A stretch of DNA of 64,000 nucleotides, taken from positions 2,418,001 through 2,482,000 of the forward strand of contig JAXLVA010000001.1 in assembly GCA_046329235.1 (NCBI GenBank). The letters are read 5' to 3'. Of the stretch, positions 35,730 through 42,606 are shown piece after piece. The notes under the pieces were generated by a model. The model worked only from the letters and a program-made list of their open reading frames with translations, was not told the origin of the DNA and made no database searches. The number at the start of each line of letters is the position of its first letter. Position 1 is the stretch's first letter. The stretch comes from JALONH01 sp046329235. GTDB lineage: Bacteria > Bacteroidota > Bacteroidia > Cytophagales > Cytophagaceae. Position numbers and translations under genes: made by a program.

Positions 35730-36847
35730 TATCTATTATTTCTGATGTTATCAATTAAACAAAAATAGTGATTGATGATGATATTATCTGCAAAAGTAGT
35801 CTCAATTAGCCTTCTACCTTGCTTCCCCATGTTAACTAATTCTTCTGACGAATAATCCAACATTTTACGCATCGCTACATAAAGATCATTCGCATTTTTA
35901 ACCTCCACTAATAGCCCATTCTCGCCATCTATTACCACTTCTTTACAACCCGGCACATTGGTGGTAATGATAGGTTTGCCTGCCGATGCGGCTTCAAGTA
36001 GGACTTTTGAAGTGCCTTCTCTATAGGAGGGCAACACGACAACGTCCGCTTGATGGTACCAGTTTAACATATCATTTGTGTGGGCTACATATTCGATAGG
36101 ACTTCCCTTCAGCCACTCCGCTATCGTCTTATTCGTAACACCAAACTTTTCCTGTTCCTCTGTGGCACCTATAAGTACAAATCTTACTTTGTTTTTAAAT
36201 TCTGTACTTAACAGTTTTGCTGCTTCTTTGTATTCATTAATGCCTTTCTCCCATAACAAACGTGCCGGCATTAGGAAGGTGAATGTTTCGTTTTCTTTGA
36301 CTTTGTCTATAACATAGTATTTTGTGGTATTCACCCCGGAGCCCGGAATAATCACACATTTCTCCGCTGAAACTAATCCGTTTATTACAAACTCCTTTTT
36401 ATCACTTTCATTTTGAAATACTACATAATATGGGAATTGAAAAGCATATCGATAAAGTACTTTACCTACCTTTCCTACCCAATTATCTTGTAAGAAAACA
36501 GTCCCTAGTCCAGTGACATTATTAATAGATTTCACCTTTGCTTTGTGCGCAGCAATGGCTCCATAAATATTGGGTTTGATAGTATAATGTAACACCAAAT
36601 CGATGGAATGATTTTGATAATAAGCTTTTAATTGCCTCATCGTTTTCCAATCTGTCCAAGGATTACTTCCTTTTGACTCCATGGATAGAGGCAAAAAAGT
36701 CACATTCCACTCTTTGATTTTAGGAGTGTAATCATCTTCCGGTGCTATTAAAAAAACTTGATATCCTTTTTCAATTAATGCGAAAACTAAATTCGATCTA
36801 AAATTGAACAAGTTCCAAGAAGTATTTGAGACAAGTGCTATGTTCAC
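35729..36847 (-). CDS. Glycosyltransferase family 4 protein
   Basis: A GT-B glycosyltransferase of 372 residues. The N-domain starts MNIALVSNTSWNLFNFRSNL and contains NNVTGLGTVF; the C-domain has the GT4 sugar-nucleotide motif LPSYREGTSKVLLEAASAGKP with the E-x7-E pattern (about 277-297), then TNVPGCKEVV. Close relatives include capsule GalNAc/FucNAc transferases (WbpH/PglA-like), so it may add an amino sugar to a lipid-linked intermediate. It is the first gene of the run glycosyltransferase-rfbC-wza-wzc-cpsB-epimerase and faces a divergent cytochrome gene. Confidence 0.9.
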   Translation of the reverse strand: MNIALVSNTSWNLFNFRSNLVFALIEKGYQVFLIAPEDDYTPKIKEWNVTFLPLSMESKGSNPWTDWKTMRQLKAYYQNHSIDLVLHYTIKPNIYGAIAAHKAKVKSINNVTGLGTVFLQDNWVGKVGKVLYRYAFQFPYYVVFQNESDKKEFVINGLVSAEKCVIIPGSGVNTTKYYVIDKVKENETFTFLMPARLLWEKGINEYKEAAKLLSTEFKNKVRFVLIGATEEQEKFGVTNKTIAEWLKGSPIEYVAHTNDMLNWYHQADVVVLPSYREGTSKVLLEAASAGKPIITTNVPGCKEVVIDGENGLLVEVKNANDLYVAMRKMLDYSSEELVNMGKQGRRLIETTFADNIIINHYFCLIDNIRNNR

Positions 36848-36891
36848 TTTTTCCGATTATATCCTTTAAATATAAGTTTATTACGGTGGAA

Positions 36892-36922
36892 TTGAAAATT
36901 CTTCAAATAAGATGTAGCTTTG
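36892..36922 (+). promoter_or_regulatory. Promoter of the SirB2/cytochrome c gene (TTG-N20-TAGCTTTG)
   Basis: TTG at 36892-36894 and a perfect TAnnTTTG element (TAGCTTTG) at 36915-36922, separated by 20 bp, with the ATG 20 bp downstream. This fits the Bacteroidota housekeeping promoter. Confidence 0.75.
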
Positions 36923-36942
36923 TACAAACTACTGAAAAATAA

Positions 36943-37566
36943 ATGTATACTGGAATCCTTCACACACACACTACGGTGATACTATTGTTTTTACTGTTGT
37001 ATACAGTAAAACTTTTCTTATTAGTTACTAATAAAACGGCAGCTTTAGATTCATTAAGAGCTAAAACCAAAGTAGCTGATATGATTTTGGGTACGCTAAT
37101 TTTAGCTACAGGAATTTTCTTAGCAGTAAAATCTCCTTCTATCTCCACTGCTTATATCGTAAAATTTGTATTAGTATTATTATCTATTCCTATGGGCATC
37201 GTTGCACTTAAGAAATCCAATAAACCATTGGCTATATTAGTCTTTGTTATGTTTATCTATGTTTATGGAGTAGCAGAAACAAAAAGTTTAACTTTTACAC
37301 AAGAAAAAATAACGGTTGATGCCGGGATTACCGATGAAGTCGAAAAAGGTAAAACTTTATATCAAACCCTTTGTGTGGCTTGTCATGGCACAGATGGAAA
37401 ATTAGGATTAAATGGTGCTAAAGATTTAAGCACTACTAGCATGACCGAGGAAGAAATGACTCAAATAATCAAGAAAGGTAAAAATGGCATGACAGGATTT
37501 GGAGGTCAATTAAATGACGCGCAAATCAAGGCTATCATTACCTACGTAGCCACATTGAAAAATTAA
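36943..37566 (+). CDS. SirB2-like membrane protein fused to a C-terminal cytochrome c domain
   Basis: A 207-residue protein with four hydrophobic helices in residues 8-112, resembling the small SirB2 membrane family, followed by a class I cytochrome c domain (about 130-207). The heme site is Cys144-Val-Ala-Cys147-His148, and Met183 (NGMTGFGG) is the likely sixth ligand. The domain should face the periplasm. A redox or electron-transfer role is likely; the partner is unknown. The stop codon shares one base with the hflX start (TAATG), so the two are cotranscribed. Confidence 0.85.
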   Translation: MYTGILHTHTTVILLFLLLYTVKLFLLVTNKTAALDSLRAKTKVADMILGTLILATGIFLAVKSPSISTAYIVKFVLVLLSIPMGIVALKKSNKPLAILVFVMFIYVYGVAETKSLTFTQEKITVDAGITDEVEKGKTLYQTLCVACHGTDGKLGLNGAKDLSTTSMTEEEMTQIIKKGKNGMTGFGGQLNDAQIKAIITYVATLKN

Positions 37567-38738
37567 TGACAGCAACTCACAGTACCGATATTGTAATTGA
37601 AAAGGCCATATTAATTGGCCTTTCTCATTTTAAACAAACTGTTGCCAAAACGCAGGAGTATTTAGAAGAATTAGATTTCTTAGCCCGTACGGCAGGCATA
37701 GAAGTTATTCGTTCGTTTACTCAGAAATTGGACAGGCCGGACCCTAAGACTTTTATAGGAAAAGGCAAGTTAGAAGAGATTAAAAACTACTTGACTGATT
37801 CCGGTATTAAAGTAGCGATCTTTGACGATGACCTATCTCCTTCCCAGTTAAAAAACCTAGAGAAGGAACTTCAAATTAAAATTTACGATCGCAGTTTATT
37901 AATCTTAGATATTTTCTCCCTACGAGCAAAGACAGTACAGTCGCGCACGCAAGTGGAGCTCGCTCGATTACAATACTTATTGCCTCGACTTACACGTATG
38001 TGGACTCACTTAGAGCGCCAACGTGGGGGGACAGGAACTCGTGGTGGTGCCGGAGAGAAAGAGATTGAAACAGATAGACGTATTATTCGTGATCAAATCA
38101 GTTTCCTAAAAGAGAAGCTAAAGAAGATCGACAAACAAAGTGAAACGCAACGTAAATCTCGAGAAGGAATTGTGCGTGTAGCTTTAGTTGGATATACAAA
38201 CGTAGGAAAATCTACTATCATGCGATTACTATCCAAGTCCGATGTGTTCGCAGAAAATAAATTATTTGCTACCGTTGATTCTACCGTACGAAAAGTAGTA
38301 TTGGATGAAATTCCTTTTCTGTTAACAGATACCGTAGGGTTTATACGCAAGTTACCTCACTCTCTTATCGAGAGTTTTAAATCTACGCTAGATGAAGTAC
38401 GTGAAGCGGATGTATTACTACATGTAGTAGATATTGCTCATGAATCTTACGAAGATCACATGCGTGTAGTGGAAGAAACCTTAGGAGAATTAAAATGTGC
38501 CGACAAGCATACGATTTTAATTTTTAATAAGATTGATGCTTATCGCAATAATTACGAAGAATCAGAGCGCCCTTCTTTGGAAGAAATCGAACAAATGTAT
38601 TTAGGAAAAGACTCTAAACCTGCGTTATTTATTTCTGCCACGGAAAAAGAAAACGTTGAAAATCTACGTAATGTAATCGCTAAAGAAGTAGCTAAAGTAC
38701 ATTACAGAATATACCCTAATTATATACCAAAGTCCTAA
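37566..38738 (+). CDS. hflX: Ribosome-associated GTPase HflX
   Basis: HflX splits stalled ribosomes, notably under heat stress, in a GTP-dependent way. The 390-residue protein has the N-terminal HflX domain with the glycine-rich linker RQRGGTGTRGGAGEKEIETDRR (about 154-175 region), a coiled coil, and the G domain with G1 GYTNVGKS (about 213-220), the G3 stretch DTVGFIRKLPH and G4 NKID. It is translationally linked to the upstream cytochrome gene. No terminator is visible between its stop and the outer-membrane gene that follows. Confidence 0.96.
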   Translation: MTATHSTDIVIEKAILIGLSHFKQTVAKTQEYLEELDFLARTAGIEVIRSFTQKLDRPDPKTFIGKGKLEEIKNYLTDSGIKVAIFDDDLSPSQLKNLEKELQIKIYDRSLLILDIFSLRAKTVQSRTQVELARLQYLLPRLTRMWTHLERQRGGTGTRGGAGEKEIETDRRIIRDQISFLKEKLKKIDKQSETQRKSREGIVRVALVGYTNVGKSTIMRLLSKSDVFAENKLFATVDSTVRKVVLDEIPFLLTDTVGFIRKLPHSLIESFKSTLDEVREADVLLHVVDIAHESYEDHMRVVEETLGELKCADKHTILIFNKIDAYRNNYEESERPSLEEIEQMYLGKDSKPALFISATEKENVENLRNVIAKEVAKVHYRIYPNYIPKS

Positions 38739-38830
38739 AAAGTGACTCTTCGCACCTTGCCTGAAATTCAATAGACTTTAGGCGCGTGTAATATCTCGCT
38801 GATTTATTAGCAGTTACAAATTTAAACCTA

Positions 38831-38861
38831 TTTGTATTAAAGAGGGATATTCGTAAATTTA
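38831..38861 (+). promoter_or_regulatory. Promoter of the outer-membrane protein gene (TTTG-N19-TAAATTTA)
   Basis: TTTG at 38831-38834 and TAAATTTA at 38854-38861 (7 of 8 bases of TAnnTTTG) with the standard 19-bp spacing; the ATG is 22 bp downstream of the -7 element. Confidence 0.6.
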
Positions 38862-38883
38862 GCTTTTGCTTTTAGTGTTATAT

Positions 38884-39510
38884 ATGACCGTAAAGAATAT
38901 ATTCTTCTGTTTCTTATTCTTGTTTACAAGTCTTGGCTGCTTTGCTCAGAATGCCTATTGGGGCGTTAGAGCCGGAATGAGCTTTAATAAAGTTGGTGGT
39001 ATTGAATTAGATAATTCTATGTACACCGGTTTTAATGCAGGCCTGTTCGGGACGTTTATGATTAATGACCGATTCTCCTTTACGCATGAACTATCCTATG
39101 CTGTACGTGGATTCAACGGAGCACTATCAGATGGGCACAACTACGATTTCAATTTAAAATACATAGACATCCCTTGGATGTTAAACTTTCATATCAACCA
39201 AGCTGTTTATGTCCAAGCAGGCGTACAACCTTCTGTGTATGCATTCTTTAAACCCGCTCAATACGACACCATACCATATACTAAGTACAATGCAAATGCC
39301 TTTGATTTTAGCGGATTTGTAGGAGCTTCCATAATATTAAAAAACAACCTGTTATTTGGAGTTCGATTAAACCAGTCTATATCACAAACATTTAATATAT
39401 CCACCTATGGTGGCAAACAACTTACGATGCATGCCTTTATAGGTTATGCCATTAACAGAAAAACTCGCGGCAAGCGATATAATTTCGGAAGCTCCGGTGG
39501 GGGTAGATAA
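38884..39510 (+). CDS. Outer membrane beta-barrel protein (PorT/porin-like)
   Basis: A 208-residue protein starting at the ATG at 38884, which gives a normal signal peptide (MTVKNIFFCFLFLFTSLGCFAQ region, residues 1-22). A TTG start at 38866 is possible but adds residues ahead of the signal peptide and lies only a few bases after the -7 element. The mature part is a beta barrel of the PorT/outer-membrane-beta family, beginning AYWGVRAGMSFNKVGG, with alternating strands. The C-terminus is unusual: a basic Gly/Ser tail (RGKRYNFGSSGGGR). An IS element sits 15 bp after the stop. Confidence 0.8.
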   Translation: MTVKNIFFCFLFLFTSLGCFAQNAYWGVRAGMSFNKVGGIELDNSMYTGFNAGLFGTFMINDRFSFTHELSYAVRGFNGALSDGHNYDFNLKYIDIPWMLNFHINQAVYVQAGVQPSVYAFFKPAQYDTIPYTKYNANAFDFSGFVGASIILKNNLLFGVRLNQSISQTFNISTYGGKQLTMHAFIGYAINRKTRGKRYNFGSSGGGR

Positions 39511-39595
39511 AAACTTTAATAGTACTGAATCGTCCTGAAATAGGTTGACAGATTTTAAAATAGATCCCAGTTACAAAAGTAGCTGGGATTTTTCA

Positions 39596-40414
39596 TTAAT
39601 GAACCATTTCAGGTGTTTTCATTTTTAATGAAAGATGAGGTCTTATGGTATTGTATAATTTAACAGCTTCATAGACTAATATTTCAGCTTGTAGCATTGA
39701 TTTTAATTTCTGACCTAACCCAAATTCTTCTTTTAAAGTCCTATTCATTCTCTCTGCTAAGGCGTTTTCATAAGGGTCTGAATCTTCGGTCATACTAATT
39801 CTAATATTGTTTTTGCTAGATAATGCTACGTACTCTTTACTGCAATATTGTAGACCTCGATCAGAGTGATGAATAAGTTGGAGTTGAGGATACTTTCGCT
39901 TTTTTAATCCCATCTCATACGCTTTTATCATTGCATCTGTATCCATTGAATTAGCTAAGGAATAGCCCATTATCTTTCGGCTAAAAGCATCTGTTACTAA
40001 ATTTAAATAACAATTACCTTCATCTGTTTTTATATAAGTTATATCACTTACCCAAACCTGTTCCGGTCTTTCTATTTTTAATCCCTTTACAATATTTGGG
40101 TATTTTCTCATCCAATGCCTCGAGATAGTAGTTTGAATATATCTGCGCTGTGGTTTGATTAACATATCATGTTCTCTAAGCACAGCAAAAAACTTGTCTC
40201 GTCCGAGTTTTACACCGTCTCTTAGTAGTATTGGTTTTATCTGATGATACAGCTTTTTACCGCCAAGTCTAGGTAATAGCTTCCTTTGCTCTTCTGATAT
40301 CACTTTTATTTTCTTGCTCTGTTCGGCTATTAATTGTTCTTGTTTTCTCTTTTTATAAAGATACTGACGGCTGTAGCCTAAAGTAGAAGCAATCTGTTTT
40401 ACTGTGAAGAGTCT
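39596..40414 (-). CDS. IS3-family transposase OrfB (DDE integrase part), reached by frameshift
   Basis: The catalytic half of the IS3 transposase, with an HTH_21-type segment followed by an rve integrase core. The acidic triad is visible: Asp in VWVSDITYIK, Asp in HHSDRGLQYC, and Glu in YENALAERMNRTLKEE at D-D-35-E spacing. No ATG starts this frame; a GTG at 40303 is the only nearby initiation codon inside it, but the frame is open up to an A7 run at 40414-40420, where ribosomes from orfA can slip -1, making an OrfAB fusion. The start given is that slip point. Confidence 0.88.
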   Translation of the reverse strand, partial: RLFTVKQIASTLGYSRQYLYKKRKQEQLIAEQSKKIKVISEEQRKLLPRLGGKKLYHQIKPILLRDGVKLGRDKFFAVLREHDMLIKPQRRYIQTTISRHWMRKYPNIVKGLKIERPEQVWVSDITYIKTDEGNCYLNLVTDAFSRKIMGYSLANSMDTDAMIKAYEMGLKKRKYPQLQLIHHSDRGLQYCSKEYVALSSKNNIRISMTEDSDPYENALAERMNRTLKEEFGLGQKLKSMLQAEILVYEAVKLYNTIRPHLSLKMKTPEMVH

Positions 40415-40803
40415 TTTTTTCGCTCCTGCTCTTTGGAAGCTTCTTGTGAGAGGGGCAAATACTTTTTTCGGATCTCTGTGCCAAACTGTTGATCGGCTAT
40501 ATCAATCGCTCGATTGAGAATCTCTTTCTCCTGCTCCAGACGCTTGAGCTTGCGTTCCAGATCTTTTATCTTTTTATCGGGGGTAGGTTTCTTTTTCATT
40601 TCAGTAGATTCTGACCAATCTAATCTACCATGTTTTCGTAACCAAACCAAAACCGTACTTCTGCCCTGGATACCATACTTAAACTGTGCTTCTTTATAGG
40701 TTAAAAGCCCTTTTTCTACTTCGTCTACTATTTGTAGCTTGAAGACTAAACTGTAATCTTTTTGAGTCCGCTTTACATAAACTCTTCTTCCTTTGTTTTC
40801 CAT
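40399..40803 (-). CDS. IS3-family transposase OrfA (helix-turn-helix part)
   Basis: A 134-residue DNA-binding protein with an HTH_Tnp_1-like domain in residues 10-65 (YSLVFKLQIVDEVEKG...RSTVLVWLRKHG) and a leucine-zipper coiled coil (IKDLERKLKRLEQEKEILNRA, about 78-98), the standard IS3 OrfA layout. Near its end the frame crosses A AAA AAA G at 40414-40420 and then stops at 40399, as expected for a programmed -1 frameshift into orfB. Alone it may repress transposition. Confidence 0.9.
   Translation of the reverse strand: MENKGRRVYVKRTQKDYSLVFKLQIVDEVEKGLLTYKEAQFKYGIQGRSTVLVWLRKHGRLDWSESTEMKKKPTPDKKIKDLERKLKRLEQEKEILNRAIDIADQQFGTEIRKKYLPLSQEASKEQERKKDSSQ
40414..40420 (-). other. Programmed -1 frameshift site (A AAA AAA) of the IS3 transposase
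   Basis: Seven consecutive A on the minus strand, phased A-AAA-AAA in the orfA frame and followed by GAC. A -1 slip here continues as Arg-Leu-Phe-Thr-Val-Lys-Gln in the orfB frame, with no stop before the integrase domain. Confidence 0.8.
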
Positions 40804-40856
40804 AAGTTTGACTTGTTTGTGTCAACTTATTTCAGGACGAGACATACTCCTGTACA

Positions 40857-40890
40857 AAAAAAGCGAAGATTATTAAATCTTCGCTTTTTT
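40857..40890. terminator. Bidirectional terminator
   Basis: A perfect stem of 15 bp (arms 40857-40871 and 40876-40890, core GCGAAGATT/AATCTTCGC, 4-base loop) with A6 and T6 flanks. It ends the T9SS cargo gene on the minus strand and, before the IS inserted, would also have ended the plus-strand outer-membrane gene. Confidence 0.9.
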
Positions 40891-40916
40891 ATTTAGAATC
40901 CCTGAATTAACAGTTA

Positions 40917-42347
40917 TTACTGTTTAACAACTCGTACTGTCTGGATTCCCCCATTAGTTTTTAGTTGAACATAATATACCCCAGCAGGCCCCTCAATATC
41001 GATATTCATTACGCCTCCTTTATATTCCTTTTTAGAAAGATATCGACCTTGAACATCATATATTTCTACCAATCCTTCATTATCATCAATAAGTGATACT
41101 ATAATAGATCCACTTGTTGGATTAGGATATACTAACAAATTAGCTTCTACCTCTTTATGAATCCCTGTACTTGCGATAGTCACTTCTTTACAAATAGATG
41201 AACTCACACAAGCACTTTTGCTTATTGTAACCGAATAGGATCCTGTAACTGACGCTACATAAGTGCTATTAGTAGCCCCTGCGATAACAGAATTTGAATT
41301 ATTACAATCTCTCCATTCATATGCCAATCCACTTCCTATTCCGCTTGCTGTTAAAGTATTCCCAGACAAACTCAATTGAGCGCGAATTGGATTTTCCCAT
41401 TTCAACACTGGAAAAACATAATTATTACAAACGCTCATCTTCCAAACATTGGTAAAGTCCCACCCTGTGAATGAGCTTTGATTGCTCATCTCGTCTGAAT
41501 CTAGAGCACCTCCAACCCCACTATTAGAACTTGTAGAATCACTATTATAATAATTCGACGATGTAGTTCCGCTGAAATTATATGCAACTACTCCGAATAA
41601 AGATCCACTTCCAGGCTCAATAGCTCCTGTAAAATAACAATTTTCGACGGCACCACTATTAACACCAACAACCCCTCCAGCATATGAACCGTCCCCCCCA
41701 ATTATATTACTTATTGAATAACATTTTCTAACAACACCCGATTGCGTCAAACTACCTGCAATGCCCCCGATAGAAGAATTTGCTCCTCCAGTTACTATTC
41801 CTGCGGTATAACACTCTTCGACTATTCCTCCTGAATTAGAACCTACTATACCTCCAACAGCAGAAGATTCGCCACAAGAAATATTACCTTTCATGAAGCA
41901 CTTTTGAATTCGTCCACCTTCTAGAAACCCAACTAAACCTCCTACTTGTTTATACATATCCGTAGATAAAATTGAAACATTATCCAACAGTATATTTTTC
42001 AATTCAGAAGTAGCACTTACATATCCAAAAAGCCCAAAATAGGTAGAGGCTGAATTATTGGTTAATGTTAAACCAGTAATAATATAACCATCTCCATCAT
42101 ACACACCAGAGAACTTTGTAGGAGAATTATCACCAATAGGCTCAAAAACAGTAGCACTCGCCATGTCAATATCGGCGGTTTGCTTAAACACTAAACCCCA
42201 ATCAGAAGAGGTAGAGCTCAATTGCAATAAATCTGCTGCTGAAGCTATTAAATAAGGAGTATTTGTTGTACCGTTTCCTCCTGAATAAGCATTCGTGTTA
42301 AAAACAATTGAAACACCAATTGAAAATAATAGTAAAAATCGACTCAT
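40917..42347 (-). CDS. Secreted GLUG-repeat protein with T9SS type A sorting domain
   Basis: A 476-residue surface or secreted protein. A signal peptide covers residues 1-20, then GLUG-type repeats follow in about 60-275 (VGGLVGFLEGGRIQKCF, VGGIVGSNSGGIVEECY, IGGIAGSLTQSGVVRKCY, AGGVVGVNSGAVENCY), a fold seen in adhesins. A PKD/Ig-like segment comes next, and the last 75 residues are a T9SS type A sorting domain starting LLVYPNPTSGSI and ending GVYYVQLKT...RVVKQ. It is exported by the Sec system, then secreted through T9SS and probably anchored. Terminators lie on both sides, so it is a single-gene unit. Confidence 0.9.
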   Translation of the reverse strand: MSRFLLLFSIGVSIVFNTNAYSGGNGTTNTPYLIASAADLLQLSSTSSDWGLVFKQTADIDMASATVFEPIGDNSPTKFSGVYDGDGYIITGLTLTNNSASTYFGLFGYVSATSELKNILLDNVSILSTDMYKQVGGLVGFLEGGRIQKCFMKGNISCGESSAVGGIVGSNSGGIVEECYTAGIVTGGANSSIGGIAGSLTQSGVVRKCYSISNIIGGDGSYAGGVVGVNSGAVENCYFTGAIEPGSGSLFGVVAYNFSGTTSSNYYNSDSTSSNSGVGGALDSDEMSNQSSFTGWDFTNVWKMSVCNNYVFPVLKWENPIRAQLSLSGNTLTASGIGSGLAYEWRDCNNSNSVIAGATNSTYVASVTGSYSVTISKSACVSSSICKEVTIASTGIHKEVEANLLVYPNPTSGSIIVSLIDDNEGLVEIYDVQGRYLSKKEYKGGVMNIDIEGPAGVYYVQLKTNGGIQTVRVVKQ

Positions 42348-42475
42348 GTAATTTTCGGTTTTAAGTTAAAGATAGAACAAAATTGAATACTGAAATATAA
42401 CGCATAATATTAGTCTTTTCCATACCTCTCATCGAACGAAGATGCTAATTCATCGCAAAAAATATTATATGAAAT

Positions 42476-42515
42476 AAAAAAACCTTTATTCATCTGTCCT
42501 AATGAATAAAGGTTT
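42476..42515 (-). terminator. Terminator of the glycogen-synthase-like/DUF4270/glmS operon
   Basis: A 14-bp perfect stem (arms 42480-42493 and 42502-42515, sequence ATGAATAAAGGTTT) with seven T after it on the minus strand. The arm nearer glmS is also part of the 37-bp direct repeat described separately. Confidence 0.8.
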
Positions 42516-42536
42516 CGAATAATTTACTATAACAAC
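42500..42536. repeat. 37-bp direct repeat, copy 1
   Basis: An exact 37-bp copy of 42566-42602, beginning TAATGAATAAAGG and ending TATAACAAC, at a distance of 66 bp. This copy forms one arm of the glmS terminator. Confidence 0.9.
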
Positions 42537-42565
42537 GCCTTCTTTTTGAATGGCTATCATCGGAT

Positions 42566-42602
42566 TAATGAATAAAGGTTTCGAATAATTTACTATAACA
42601 AC
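42566..42602. repeat. 37-bp direct repeat, copy 2
   Basis: Second exact copy, ending 4 bp from the glmS stop codon. It lacks the pairing arm of the terminator, so it is a half-hairpin duplicate. The 29 bp between copies show no gene. Confidence 0.9.
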
Positions 42603-42606
42603 TTAC

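Larger units (their letters stand above)
39526..40844 (-). mobile_element. Complete IS3-family insertion sequence
   Basis: A 1,319-bp element. Its ends are imperfect inverted repeats of about 25 bp, beginning TGAATCGTCC on the left and TGTCTCGTCC on the right (inward reading) and sharing CGTCCTGAAATA and GTTGACA. Both sides are flanked by the trinucleotide TAC (39523-39525 and 40845-40847), the expected 3-bp target duplication. Inside are orfA and orfB with a -1 frameshift site. The element looks intact and so perhaps recently inserted. Confidence 0.9.

Noticed and set aside
38739..38830. Gap between hflX and the outer-membrane protein gene
   Set aside because: No hairpin, tRNA or short gene could be supported here; it probably holds only upstream promoter sequence.
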